Source: Alcaligenaceae bacterium SAGV5
GTDB taxonomy: Bacteria > Pseudomonadota > Gammaproteobacteria > Burkholderiales > Burkholderiaceae_B
Length of the DNA stretch: 64,000 nt
Reading direction: 5' to 3'
Assembly (NCBI GenBank): GCA_009360345.1
Contig: SPDP01000004.1
Span: 186,001 to 250,000, forward strand
Both the position numbers and the translations under genes were made by a program. The number at the start of each line of letters is the position of its first letter. Positions within the stretch are counted from its first letter, which is position 1. This document shows positions 1 through 8,731 of this stretch, piece after piece. Under the pieces are notes generated by a model. It was not told the DNA's origin. It saw nothing but the letters and a program-made list of their open reading frames with translations, and searched no databases.

Positions 1-676
1 ATTGTAGGCTGGCATCGAGGTCGGCCAGGCGCCGCGGCGTGCCGACGTCGGTCCAGCGGCCGTCGTGGCGCATGCCGCCGGCCCGGCCCGCCGCCATGGC
101 GGTGCGCAGCAGGGGCGCCAGCCTGGCCGGTTCGCCCGCCGGCAGGCCGGCGAACAGCGCCGGCTGGTAGACGCCGATGCCGGCGAAGGTCAGCCGGGGC
201 TCGCCGTCCTGGACCTGTCCGGAGGGCGCCAGGCGGAAATCGCCAGCGGGATGGTGCGCGGGGTTGGCGACCAGCACCAGCCAGGCCAGGTGGTCCTGCC
301 GCGACAGGTCGGCGGCGGCGGCCTGGGCCAGGGCGGGATCCCAGTCGGTCCAGATGTCGCCGTTGATGACCAGGAACGGTTCGCCGCCCAGCAGCGGCAG
401 GGCCTGGCGGATGCCGCCGGCCGTTTCCAGCGCGGTGGGCTCGGCCGAATAGCGCAGGCGCACGTCCCAGCGCGAGCCATCGCCCAGCGCTTCCTCGATG
501 CGCGCGCCCAGCCAGGCGTGGTTGACGACGATGTCGCGCAGCCCCGCCCGCGCCAGCCGCTCGATGTGCCAGACGATCAGGGGCTTGCCGCCCGCCGGCA
601 GCAGCGGCTTGGGCACGGTATCGGTCAGCGGCCGCATGCGTTCGCCGCGTCCGGCCGCCAGGATCATGGCGCGCAT
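1..676 (-). CDS. murU: N-acetylmuramate-1-phosphate uridylyltransferase, MurU-like (3' end outside window)
   Basis: A nucleotidyltransferase whose C-terminus runs off the left edge of the window. About 225 codons are visible. The N-terminus has the sugar-phosphate nucleotidyltransferase signature LAAGRGERMRPLTD followed by PKPLL, then a metal-binding INGDIW segment near residue 105. In the MurU family this enzyme converts MurNAc-1-phosphate to UDP-MurNAc in the cytoplasm, recycling peptidoglycan sugars past the fosfomycin-sensitive MurA step. The ATG overlaps the TGA of the upstream kinase gene (ATGA), so the two are translationally coupled; the AmgK-MurU pairing is the main argument for MurU over a mannose-1-phosphate guanylyltransferase. 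Related nucleotidyltransferases share the motif, so the substrate is inferred from context. Confidence 0.82.
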   Translation of the reverse strand, partial: MRAMILAAGRGERMRPLTDTVPKPLLPAGGKPLIVWHIERLARAGLRDIVVNHAWLGARIEEALGDGSRWDVRLRYSAEPTALETAGGIRQALPLLGGEPFLVINGDIWTDWDPALAQAAAADLSRQDHLAWLVLVANPAHHPAGDFRLAPSGQVQDGEPRLTFAGIGVYQPALFAGLPAGEPARLAPLLRTAMAAGRAGGMRHDGRWTDVGTPRRLADLDASLQ

Positions 677-1755
677 CAGAAGGTGTAGCCGGTTGCGGAC
701 GCCTGCCCGTCCAGCCGGTCCAGCAGCTTCATCAGCGGCTTGAAGGCCAGGTAGCGGCTGGCGACCTGCCGCACGTAGGCGTTCACGCGCGGCATGTGGT
801 CCAGGTAGGCGAGCTTGCCGTCGCGATGGGCCAGGCGCGCGAAGACGCCCAGGATGCGCAGGTTGCGCTGCAGCCCCATCCATTCGTAGGCGCGATGGAA
901 ATCGGCGAAATCCGCCGCCACCGGCAGCCCGGCCTTGCGCGCCATTTCCCAGTAGCGGATGCCCCAGTCGAGTTGCTGCGGCTCCTCCCAGGTGGTGCGG
1001 GCGTCGGTCAGCACCGAGGCGAGATCGTAGGTGATGGGGCCGACCACCGCGTCCTGGAAGTCGATGACGCCGGGATTGGGGCCGTAGTCCGGTCCGCCGG
1101 CCGGCAGGTCGGTGAGCATCAGGTTGGGCGAGTGGTAGTCGCGGTGCACCAGGACGAAGGGCTGGGCCAGGTTGGCGTCGATCAGGGTCTCGAACACGGC
1201 ATCGAGCGCGGTCCGGTCGGCCGTGTCCAGGGGCTGGCCGCGGTAGCGCGCGGCGTACCAGTCGGGGAACAGTTCGAGTTCCGTCGCCAGGCGGGCCTTG
1301 TCATAGCGCACCAGGCCGGTGGTTGCGCTTTGTTGCAACTTCACCAGCGCCGCCAGCGCGTCCATATATATGCGGTGGGTGTCGTGCGGGGTGGGCGTGC
1401 CCCGCAGGTAGTCGACGTAGGTGCTGCGCCCCAGGTCCGACAGCAGCAGGAAGCCCTGGCCGAGGTCCTGCGCCAGCACGCGGGGCACGTGTACGCCGGC
1501 CGCGTGCAGCAGTCCGGCCACGTGCAGGAAGGGACGGCAGTCCTCCTTGTCGGGCGGGGCGTCCATCACGACCGCGGTGCCGGGGCCCATGGCGATCCGG
1601 AAATACCGCCGGAAGCTGGCGTCGCTGGAGGCCGGCTGGAGGGTGGACGGGTCGAGCTGGAGAGCCGGGGGAAGGCTGGACAGCCAGGCGGCGGCCTGGG
1701 CGCGCCTGGGGTCGGCGCCGGCCTGGCCGGCGGCTTGATCGGGGATGGCATTCAT
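676..1755 (-). CDS. amgK: anomeric MurNAc/GlcNAc kinase, AmgK-like
   Basis: A 359-residue protein of the aminoglycoside phosphotransferase fold. The catalytic loop HRDYHSPN starts at about residue 204, and the metal-binding segment GVIDFQDA follows, then a YDLASVL helix. These are the Brenner-motif and DFG-equivalent positions of the family. AmgK phosphorylates the anomeric hydroxyl of MurNAc and GlcNAc, giving the substrate for MurU encoded by the next gene. The start ATG at 1755 lies about 170 bases from the divergent lptD gene, so the intergenic stretch 1756-1921 should hold promoters for both directions. The length fits the family, and no key residue is missing. Similar kinases act on other small molecules, but the overlap with a MurU-like gene supports the recycling role. 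Confidence 0.85.
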   Translation of the reverse strand: MNAIPDQAAGQAGADPRRAQAAAWLSSLPPALQLDPSTLQPASSDASFRRYFRIAMGPGTAVVMDAPPDKEDCRPFLHVAGLLHAAGVHVPRVLAQDLGQGFLLLSDLGRSTYVDYLRGTPTPHDTHRIYMDALAALVKLQQSATTGLVRYDKARLATELELFPDWYAARYRGQPLDTADRTALDAVFETLIDANLAQPFVLVHRDYHSPNLMLTDLPAGGPDYGPNPGVIDFQDAVVGPITYDLASVLTDARTTWEEPQQLDWGIRYWEMARKAGLPVAADFADFHRAYEWMGLQRNLRILGVFARLAHRDGKLAYLDHMPRVNAYVRQVASRYLAFKPLMKLLDRLDGQASATGYTF

Positions 1756-1921
1756 GCCTCCTATAATACCGACCGATATCGGTTCCCGGAACGAACCCGG
1801 CCCCCTTTTCGGCGGGGCCCGGCGCCCCCGCTGAACGCCGCGGGCCGCTATCTTTTTTTACCGCGCGTGGCCGTCGGCTCGCGTATTCTTCGACTTTCCG
1901 TTTTTTCATTCCTCGAGGCCC

Positions 1922-4198
1922 GTGCGATTGATCCGGTGGTTCAGCCTGTTTGCAGCATTTGCGGTAGCGCCGATGGCCTATGCGCAAGACGGTCCGTCCG
2001 AACCGCAGGCCGGGGCCGGGCCGGTTTCCGGCCGTGGCCTGCGCCTGTCGCCGGGCCTGCGCGAGCACACCTATGATCCCGACCGGCTGCCGGCGTTCAT
2101 GCAGGCCGACACACTGACGGCCGATGGCCAGGACAAGCTCCGGCTGGAAGGCAACGCGCAGGTGCGGCGCCAGGGCACCATCCTGAAGGGCGACACCATC
2201 GAGTACGACCAGGTCGAGGACGAACTGGACGCGCTGGGCAACGTGCGGCTGGTGCGCGACGGCAACCTGCTGACGGGGCCGAGGCTCAAGCTCAACATGA
2301 GCAGCGGCACGGGCGAGATCGACAACGCCCGGTTCTTCTTCGGGCTCAACGGCGGCAGCGGCTCGGCCGAGCGTATCCGCATGCTGGGGCAGAACCGCGT
2401 CCACGCCGACAGGGTGCGCTATACGGGATGCGCCTGCGAGAAGCCGGACTGGGAACTGCGTGCCCGGAGCGCCGATTTCGACTACGACGCCGGCGAGGGC
2501 GTGGGCTACGGCGGAGTGCTGTATTTCAAGAACGTCCCCATCCTGGCATCGCCCGTCATTTCCTTCCCGCTCAACAACGCCCGCAAGTCGGGGTTCCTGT
2601 CGCCCACCTTCGGCCTGACCAGCAAGAGCGGTCCGGAATTCGCGATCCCGTACTACTTCAACATCGCGCCCAACCGCGATGCCACCCTGACCCCGAAGTT
2701 CATGCTCCGCCGCGGGCTGCAACTGTCGGGCGAGTTCCGCTACCTTGAACCCTCGTTCAGCGGGGTGACGCGGTTGAGCTACCTGCCCGACGACAGGGTG
2801 GCGCAGCGCGACCGCTATCTGTTCAGTTCGCAGCACCGGCAGCAACTGACGCCCAACCTGGGGTTCAACTGGAACGTCTCCAAGGCTTCGGACGACGCCT
2901 ATTTCCGCGATCTGTCCGTGCTGGGGACGGGCCTGGCCTCGACCGCGACGCTGGAACGCTCGTTCTCGATGAACTGGCAGCAAGGGTACTGGGAAGCCTA
3001 CGGCCGCGTGGTCAGCTACCAGACATTGCAGGATCCGCTGGCGCCCATCGTGCCGCCCTATGGCCGCGAGCCGCAACTGCACCTGACCGGCCAGCGCTAC
3101 GACTGGAACGGCTTCGACGTGCGGATGGACGCCGACGCCACGCGCTTTCGCAGCAATACGCTGGTCAACGGTTCGCGCGCCTACGCCTATCCGTCGGTGT
3201 CGTATCCCATCATCCGGCCGGGCGGATTCTTCATTCCCAAGGTCGGCATCCATTCCACCCGCTACAACACGGATTCCTTCCAGGGCGCGGCGTCCTACAC
3301 CGCGAACCGCACCGTTCCCATCGTATCGCTCGACACGGGCCTGATCTTCGAGCGCGACAGCACGCTGCTCGGCAGGGAGGCCCGCCAGACGCTGGAACCC
3401 CGCCTGTACTACCTGCGCGTGCCGTACCGCAACCAGTCGAACCTGCCCATCTATGACACGGCGCTGGCGGATTTCAACTTCGCGCAGATCTTCTCCGAGA
3501 ACCTCTATTCCGGCTGGGACCGGATCGCCGAGGCCAACCAGTTGACCGCGGCGCTGACCACGCGCTGGCTCGATCCCAAGACCGGGGTGGAGCGCGCGCG
3601 CATCATGGGGGCCCAGCGGCTGTATTTCAGCGACCAGCGCGTCACGCTGCCGGGCGAGGAGCCCAGTTCCGACGGCCGTTCCGATTTCCTGGTGTCGGTC
3701 TACGGCGCGCTGACGTCGACGCTCAGCGGCGAGACGACGGTGCAATACAATCCCAAGATCGAGCGCGTGACCCGGTCCACGATCGGCGCGCGCTGGAGTC
3801 CGCAACGGCTGAGCACGATCTCGCTGGCCTACCGCTACAAGCGGGAGTCGGTCAGCGTGCCGGGCCAGGATTTGATCGATATCGCTTTCCAGTGGCCGCT
3901 GGCCCCCCGCTGGTTCGGCATCGGGCGCATCAACTATTCGCTGTTCGAGAACCGGATCGCCGAGGCGGTGGCGGGAATCGAATATAACGGCGGGTGCTGC
4001 TGGGCTTTCCGCCTGGTCGGCCAGCGCTACGCGGTGGCCAAGGACAACGCCACGACCGCGATGTTCTTCCAGCTCGAGCTGACCGGATTCGGCGGCATCG
4101 GGGCGAGCCCGATGACGACGCTGCGCCGGAGCATCCCGGGTTATCAGGTAATCAACCCGCCGCCTGAGAAAGGGACGGTGTTCGAAAGGTACGAATGA
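1922..4198 (+). CDS. lptD: LPS-assembly outer membrane protein LptD
   Basis: A 758-residue precursor with a signal peptide (MRLIRWFSLFAAFAVAPMAYA), then an OstA/LptA-like beta-jellyroll domain at roughly residues 60-180 and a large C-terminal beta-barrel. LptD with lipoprotein LptE inserts lipopolysaccharide into the outer leaflet of the outer membrane. Two cysteines near residues 170 and 172 (GCACEKPDW) and an adjacent pair at 692-693 (GGCCWAF) match the pattern used for the inter-domain disulfides of LptD. The GTG at 1922 is chosen because it directly precedes the signal peptide. The 3' end overlaps surA, giving the classic lptD-surA-pdxA-rsmA order. Confidence 0.96.
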   Translation: MRLIRWFSLFAAFAVAPMAYAQDGPSEPQAGAGPVSGRGLRLSPGLREHTYDPDRLPAFMQADTLTADGQDKLRLEGNAQVRRQGTILKGDTIEYDQVEDELDALGNVRLVRDGNLLTGPRLKLNMSSGTGEIDNARFFFGLNGGSGSAERIRMLGQNRVHADRVRYTGCACEKPDWELRARSADFDYDAGEGVGYGGVLYFKNVPILASPVISFPLNNARKSGFLSPTFGLTSKSGPEFAIPYYFNIAPNRDATLTPKFMLRRGLQLSGEFRYLEPSFSGVTRLSYLPDDRVAQRDRYLFSSQHRQQLTPNLGFNWNVSKASDDAYFRDLSVLGTGLASTATLERSFSMNWQQGYWEAYGRVVSYQTLQDPLAPIVPPYGREPQLHLTGQRYDWNGFDVRMDADATRFRSNTLVNGSRAYAYPSVSYPIIRPGGFFIPKVGIHSTRYNTDSFQGAASYTANRTVPIVSLDTGLIFERDSTLLGREARQTLEPRLYYLRVPYRNQSNLPIYDTALADFNFAQIFSENLYSGWDRIAEANQLTAALTTRWLDPKTGVERARIMGAQRLYFSDQRVTLPGEEPSSDGRSDFLVSVYGALTSTLSGETTVQYNPKIERVTRSTIGARWSPQRLSTISLAYRYKRESVSVPGQDLIDIAFQWPLAPRWFGIGRINYSLFENRIAEAVAGIEYNGGCCWAFRLVGQRYAVAKDNATTAMFFQLELTGFGGIGASPMTTLRRSIPGYQVINPPPEKGTVFERYE

Positions 4199-5691
4199 TG
4201 GTTTCCAAAGTATTGCCCAGAATGACGAAAGCGGCGCATGGCGTCGCCCTTTGCTGCCTGGCCGCTTTGGCGGGCGGGTCGGCGGTGGCCCAGGGGCTGC
4301 GCATGCCAGGCGACCTCGGCGGTTCGCCGGGGGGCAGCGGGCCCACCCTGCTCGGACCGCAGTCCGCGCCGCCGGCCGCCACCCAGGCTCCCGTGGCGCC
4401 CGCTGCTCCGGCCGCCCAGGCGCCGCGCGGCACGAGCGGCTCGCGCATCCAGTTGGGCGACAACATCGTCGCCGTGGTCAACACCGACGTCATCACCCGC
4501 CGCGAGCTCGATGCCCGCGTGAATGCCGCCCAGGCCACGCTGGCGCGGCAGCAGATCGCGCCGCCGGACGCGGCCACGCTGGAGCGGCAGGTCCTGGAGC
4601 GCATGGTGGTCGAAAAGACCCAGTTGCAGGAAGCGGCGCAGACCGGCATCCGCATCGACGATTTGCAGCTCGACCGCGCCATCAGCCGGATCGCCCAGCA
4701 GAACAACGTGTCGGTCTCGCAGATGCGCGACCAGATCGAACGCGATGGCCTGCCGTTCTCGATCTATCGCGACGACCTGAGGCAGGAAATCACGCTGCTG
4801 CGTTTGCGCGAGCGCGCGGTCGACAGCCAGATCCAGATCTCCGAGCCCGAGATCGATGCCTACCTGTCCGAACAGCACGAAGCCGCGCCTTCCGAGCTGA
4901 CGCTGTCCCAGATCCTGGTGCGCGTGCCCGAAGGCAGCTCTTCCGACATGGTGGCGCGCTTGCGCCGCAAGGCCGAGACCCTGCTCCAGCAGGCGCGCGG
5001 CGGCGCCGATTTCGCCCAGCTGGCCGCCTCCTCCTCGGATGGCGAGGAAGCCCTGCGCGGCGGCGATCTCGGCACCCGTCCCACCGACCGGTGGCCGTCG
5101 ATGTTCGTCGACGCGGTGGCGCAGTTGAGCGTGGGCGGCATCAGCGAGATCATCCAGAGCGGCAACGGCTTCCACATCGTCAAGGTGGTCGACCGCAAGT
5201 CCTCCGGCGGCACCACGGGCGGCGGCGCGATGCCCGTGCGGCAGACCCATGCCCGCCATATCCTGATACGGCCGACCGAAGTGCTGACCGCCGAGCAGGC
5301 GCGCGAACGCCTGGCCAATATCCGCCAGCGTATCGTGGAAGGTGGCTCCAGCTTCGCCGACATGGCCCGGCAGTATTCCAATGACGCCTCGGCCCCGCAG
5401 GGCGGCGACCTGGGCTGGCTCTCGCCCCAGGAAACCGTGCCGGAGTTCGAGCGCGCCATGGATGCGCTGCAGCCCGGCCAGGTCAGCGAGCCGGTGCAGT
5501 CGCCGTTCGGCTGGCACCTGATCCAGGTCGTCGAGCGCCGCACGCAGGACGTCGGCCGCGAGCGGCAGCGCGCCGAGGCGCGCCAGACGCTGTTCCAGCG
5601 CAAGCTGGACCAGGCGTATGAAGACTGGGCGCGGCAGTTGCGGGACAAGGCCTACGTCGAATTCCGGTTGAATCCTCCCCCCGCGCCCTGA
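4195..5691 (+). CDS. surA: periplasmic chaperone/peptidyl-prolyl isomerase SurA
   Basis: A 498-residue periplasmic chaperone that delivers outer-membrane proteins, LptD among them, to the BAM complex. A signal peptide ends near the AVAQG segment. A low-complexity Pro/Ala stretch follows, then the SurA N-domain and two parvulin domains: the first from about residue 234 (ELTLSQILVRV), the second from about residue 350 (THARHILIRP) with the typical GGDLGWL segment. Either ATG at 4195 (overlapping the lptD stop) or the next codon at 4198 could start translation; both give the same protein bar one Met. A Rho-independent terminator at 5839-5868 ends the lptD-surA unit. Confidence 0.95.
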   Translation: MMVSKVLPRMTKAAHGVALCCLAALAGGSAVAQGLRMPGDLGGSPGGSGPTLLGPQSAPPAATQAPVAPAAPAAQAPRGTSGSRIQLGDNIVAVVNTDVITRRELDARVNAAQATLARQQIAPPDAATLERQVLERMVVEKTQLQEAAQTGIRIDDLQLDRAISRIAQQNNVSVSQMRDQIERDGLPFSIYRDDLRQEITLLRLRERAVDSQIQISEPEIDAYLSEQHEAAPSELTLSQILVRVPEGSSSDMVARLRRKAETLLQQARGGADFAQLAASSSDGEEALRGGDLGTRPTDRWPSMFVDAVAQLSVGGISEIIQSGNGFHIVKVVDRKSSGGTTGGGAMPVRQTHARHILIRPTEVLTAEQARERLANIRQRIVEGGSSFADMARQYSNDASAPQGGDLGWLSPQETVPEFERAMDALQPGQVSEPVQSPFGWHLIQVVERRTQDVGRERQRAEARQTLFQRKLDQAYEDWARQLRDKAYVEFRLNPPPAP

Positions 5692-5820
5692 GGGGGAGGC
5701 CCCAGCCGCTACGCGGCAGCCCCCCAAGGGGGCCGGGACCCGCCTTGGGGCGGCCCGGCGCCGGGTCCCGGGGGGCGGCTCTGGCAGACCGGCGGAGCCG
5801 GATCCGCTGTGCCCTGGGGT
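5692..5820 (+). repeat. GC-rich dispersed intergenic repeat, copy A (divergent, longer form)
   Basis: Begins directly after the surA stop codon. Its 3' half (GCAGACCGGCGGAGCCGGAT onward, ending ...TGTGCCCTGGGG) matches the other six copies in the window. The 5' half is altered and extended by an extra GC-rich inverted repeat (GGGACCCG...CGGGTCCC). It can fold into strong hairpins. Reading direction is the same as surA. Function is unknown. Confidence 0.7.
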
Positions 5821-5838
5821 ACAACTTGGCTAATGGGG

Positions 5839-5868
5839 ACGGCGTTTTGGGCGCCGTTTTTTGTTTTT
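5839..5868 (+). terminator. Rho-independent terminator after surA
   Basis: Stem ACGGCG / CGCCGT (5839-5844 and 5852-5857) with a 7-base loop, followed by a T-rich tail TTTTTGTTTTT. It sits 148 bases past the surA stop and just before pdxA, so pdxA probably has its own start of transcription or relies on read-through. Confidence 0.85.
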
Positions 5869-5894
5869 CGTGAGGCCGGTCGTCAGGCTGGCGG

Positions 5895-6905
5895 ATGAGT
5901 GAGATGAGTACGATGCGCAGGCTGGTCTTGACGACCGGCGAACCGGCGGGGATCGGGCCTGAGTTGTCGGTCGCGGCCGCGGCGTGGTTCGCGCGGGAGC
6001 GCGGGGCGGGGCGGGTGCCGGCGGATGTGGAGCTGGTGCTGGTGGGCGATCGCGATCTGCTCGTCCAGCGTGGCGGGCAGGATGCCGCCGCGTTGGCGGG
6101 GGTGGGCGTGCATCACGTGCCGCTGCGCGCGCCGTCGGCGCCGGGCCGGCTGGACGTGGCCAATGGGCGTTATGTGCTGGACACGCTGGATGCCGCCATC
6201 GCCATGGTGGCCGATGGCCGGGCCCAGGCCATCGTCACGGCGCCGGTCCACAAGGGCGTGATCAACGACGCTGGCGTGGCTTTCTCGGGGCACACCGAAT
6301 ACCTGCAGGAGAAGGCGGGCGTCGACAAGGTCGTGATGATGCTGGCCTGCGGCGGCCTGCGGGTGGCGCTGGCGACCACGCACCTGCCGCTGCGGGCGGT
6401 GCCCGATGCGGTCACCGCGCGGACGCTGGACCAGGTGCTGCGCATCCTGGATGCCGACCTGCGCCGGCGTTTCGGGCTGGCGAGTCCGCGCATCGCGGTG
6501 TGCGGCCTGAATCCGCACGCCGGCGAAGGCGGCCACCTGGGGCGCGAGGAAATCGAAGTCATCGCGCCGGCCATCGCCCGGGCCCGCGCCGCCGGCATCG
6601 ATGCGCATGGCCCGCTGCCCGCCGATACATTGTTCGTGCCCGCGCACGTCGCGCAGTTCGACGCGGCGCTGGCCATGTTCCACGACCAGGGCCTGCCCGT
6701 GCTCAAGCACGCGAGTTTCGGGCATGGCGTCAACATCACCCTGGGCCTGCCCTATGTGCGGACCTCGGTGGACCATGGCACCGCGCTCGACCTGGCCGGA
6801 ACGGGCAAGGCCGATCCCGGCAGTTTGCAGGAGGCCATCGTCATGGCCCTCCAGATGATACGAACCGGCACCCAGGCGGATGCCGGCTCCGGAGTTTCCG
6901 CATGA
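5895..6905 (+). CDS. pdxA: 4-hydroxythreonine-4-phosphate dehydrogenase PdxA
   Basis: A 336-residue enzyme of the DXP-dependent pyridoxal phosphate pathway. It oxidises 4-phosphohydroxy-L-threonine with NAD in the cytoplasm. Motifs visible are GEPAGIGPEL at the N-terminus, APVHKG...FSGHTE with a zinc-ligand histidine, PAHVAQFDAALAMFHDQGLP, and the C-terminal TSVDHGTALDLAGTGKAD block. Three in-frame ATGs lie close together (5895, 5904, 5913); the first is used here, but the third, immediately before the first conserved strand, is also possible. The stop overlaps the rsmA start (ATGA), so the two genes are coupled. Confidence 0.94.
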   Translation: MSEMSTMRRLVLTTGEPAGIGPELSVAAAAWFARERGAGRVPADVELVLVGDRDLLVQRGGQDAAALAGVGVHHVPLRAPSAPGRLDVANGRYVLDTLDAAIAMVADGRAQAIVTAPVHKGVINDAGVAFSGHTEYLQEKAGVDKVVMMLACGGLRVALATTHLPLRAVPDAVTARTLDQVLRILDADLRRRFGLASPRIAVCGLNPHAGEGGHLGREEIEVIAPAIARARAAGIDAHGPLPADTLFVPAHVAQFDAALAMFHDQGLPVLKHASFGHGVNITLGLPYVRTSVDHGTALDLAGTGKADPGSLQEAIVMALQMIRTGTQADAGSGVSA

Positions 6906-7681
6906 AACATCAGGCGCGCAAGCGCTTCGGCCAGCATTTCCTGGTCGATGAAAGCATCACCGATTCCATCGTCCGCGCGGTGAACCCGCGCCGGTCCGAC
7001 AACGTGGTGGAGATCGGCCCCGGCCTGTCGGCGCTGACCCGGCCGCTGCTGGACAAGCTGGATTGCCTGAAGGTCGTCGAGATCGATCGCGACCTGGCGG
7101 CGCGCTTGCGCGGGCAGTATGCGCCCGAACGCCTGCAGGTGACCGAGGCCGACGTGCTGACCGTGGATTTCGCGCCGTTCGGCCAGGCGCTGCGCGTGGT
7201 GGGCAACCTGCCGTACAACATTTCCAGTCCGCTCTTGTTCCACCTGATGGCCTATGCCGACCAGGTGCGCGACCAGCATTTCATGTTGCAGCGGGAAGTC
7301 ATCGACCGCATGGTGGCCCGGCCGGGCGATGCCGACTACGGTCGCCTGTCGGTCATGCTGCAGTCGCGCTACGACATGGAGAAGCTGTTCGACGTGCCGC
7401 CCGAGGCCTTCGATCCGCCGCCGCGCGTGGTTTCCGCCGTCGTGCGCATGATTCCGTTGCCGGCCGCCCGCCCGCGCGCGCGCAGCGAGGAAGCCCTGTC
7501 GGCCACCGTGGCCCGGGCGTTCGCCCAGCGCCGCAAGATGCTGCGGCGCGGCCTGGGTGACTGGGCGGCGCTGGTGCCCTGGCAGCAGTTGGGGATACCC
7601 GACACAGCGCGCGCCGAGGAGTTGTCGGTGGCGCAGTTCATCGCCATGGCCGACGTGCTGCACGAAGCCGGCGTGGCCTGA
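6902..7681 (+). CDS. rsmA: 16S rRNA (adenine1518-N6/adenine1519-N6) dimethyltransferase RsmA/KsgA
   Basis: A 259-residue SAM-dependent methyltransferase that dimethylates two adjacent adenines in the 3' hairpin of 16S rRNA during small-subunit maturation; loss gives kasugamycin resistance. The N-terminus KRFGQHFL is typical. The SAM-binding loop EIGPGLSALT lies near residue 35-45, and the catalytic NLPYN motif is at residues 102-106. The ATG at 6902 overlaps the pdxA stop by four bases. The length is normal for the family, and the order pdxA-rsmA is widely conserved in proteobacteria. Confidence 0.96.
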   Translation: MKHQARKRFGQHFLVDESITDSIVRAVNPRRSDNVVEIGPGLSALTRPLLDKLDCLKVVEIDRDLAARLRGQYAPERLQVTEADVLTVDFAPFGQALRVVGNLPYNISSPLLFHLMAYADQVRDQHFMLQREVIDRMVARPGDADYGRLSVMLQSRYDMEKLFDVPPEAFDPPPRVVSAVVRMIPLPAARPRARSEEALSATVARAFAQRRKMLRRGLGDWAALVPWQQLGIPDTARAEELSVAQFIAMADVLHEAGVA

Positions 7682-7708
7682 CAGCACCGGCCTGCCGTGG
7701 CGGGCGCG

Positions 7709-8677
7709 TCATTCGGGCTGGATGCCCGCCTTGGCGACGATGCCCCGGTAGGTGTCCACGCTGCCGGCCAGCAGCGACGCGAATTTTTCCGGCGAAGGAT
7801 GGGCCTCGACCTCGAAGCCCGCGGTCTCCAGGCGTTCCTGCAGGTCCGGCGAGGCCAGGGCCTTTTCGACGCCGCTGCGTAGTGCCTCGACCACGGCGGG
7901 CGGCATGCCGGCGGGGCCGAGCAGTCCCACCCAGGTGTCGGGCACGGAGAAACCGGGCAGGCCGGCCTGGGCCAGCGTGGGCACGTCGGGCGCGGCCTTG
8001 GCCCGTTCGGCCTGCAGCACGCCCAGCAGTCGCAGCTTGCCCGCCTTCACGTGCGGCAGGACATTGGAAAGGACCAGGATGCCGACCGGCACCTGCCCGC
8101 CCACCACGTCGTTGAGCGCCGGCGCGCCGCCTTTGTAGGGCACGTGGATCATGTCTATGCCGGTCGTCGCCTTGAGCAGTTCGCCGCCCAGTTGCTGGGA
8201 CGATCCGACGCCCGACGTGCCGTACGAGAGCTTGCCGGGCCGCGCCTTGGCATAGGCCAGGAATTCCTTCAGGGTCTTCACGGGCAGCCCGGCGTTGACC
8301 ACCATGGCCTGCGGCGCCGTGCCTATCATCGCCACCGGCGTGAAATCCTTGACCGGATCGTAGGGGACGTTGCGCGAGAAGAACGGCAGCGTATTGTGGG
8401 GCGGCCCGAGTTGCATCAGCAGCGTGTAGCCGTCCGGGGCGGCCCGCGCCACCAGTTCGGAGCCGATCATGCTGTTGGCGCCGGCGCGGTTGTCGACGAT
8501 GAAGGTCTGGCCCAGCGCCTCGCCCAGCTTCTGGGCCACGGACCGCGCGACCGTATCCGCGGCGCCGCCCACGGCGAAGGGAACGACTACCCGGACGGGG
8601 CGGTCGGGATAGGTTCCGGCCAGGGCCGGCAAGGGCATCAGGCAAAGGGCGGCCAGCGCCCGCCTCATGGGATTCAT
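7709..8677 (-). CDS. Bug-family periplasmic solute receptor (TctC-like)
   Basis: A 322-residue protein with a signal peptide ending at about residue 20 (MPLPALAG), followed by the family hallmark YPDRPVRVVVPFAVGGAADT and later a DNRAGANSMIG segment. Bug proteins bind small carboxylates or amides in the periplasm and either serve TTT transporters or act without a linked permease. No TctA or TctB gene lies nearby here, so this is an orphan receptor. It lies 54 bases downstream of the deacetylase-like gene on the same strand and is probably co-transcribed with it under the divergent LysR regulator. The ligand cannot be read from sequence. Confidence 0.9.
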   Translation of the reverse strand: MNPMRRALAALCLMPLPALAGTYPDRPVRVVVPFAVGGAADTVARSVAQKLGEALGQTFIVDNRAGANSMIGSELVARAAPDGYTLLMQLGPPHNTLPFFSRNVPYDPVKDFTPVAMIGTAPQAMVVNAGLPVKTLKEFLAYAKARPGKLSYGTSGVGSSQQLGGELLKATTGIDMIHVPYKGGAPALNDVVGGQVPVGILVLSNVLPHVKAGKLRLLGVLQAERAKAAPDVPTLAQAGLPGFSVPDTWVGLLGPAGMPPAVVEALRSGVEKALASPDLQERLETAGFEVEAHPSPEKFASLLAGSVDTYRGIVAKAGIQPE

Positions 8678-8731
8678 GGTGTCTCCTTGGTGTTCGTGGT
8701 CGCGGCCGCGCGAGAGGCGGCCGTCGTCGTG

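Noticed and set aside
1301..3805. 834-residue open frame antisense to lptD
   Set aside because: High GC leaves long antisense frames open; the translation is low-complexity Arg/Gly/Ala with no domain, while the plus strand is clearly LptD.
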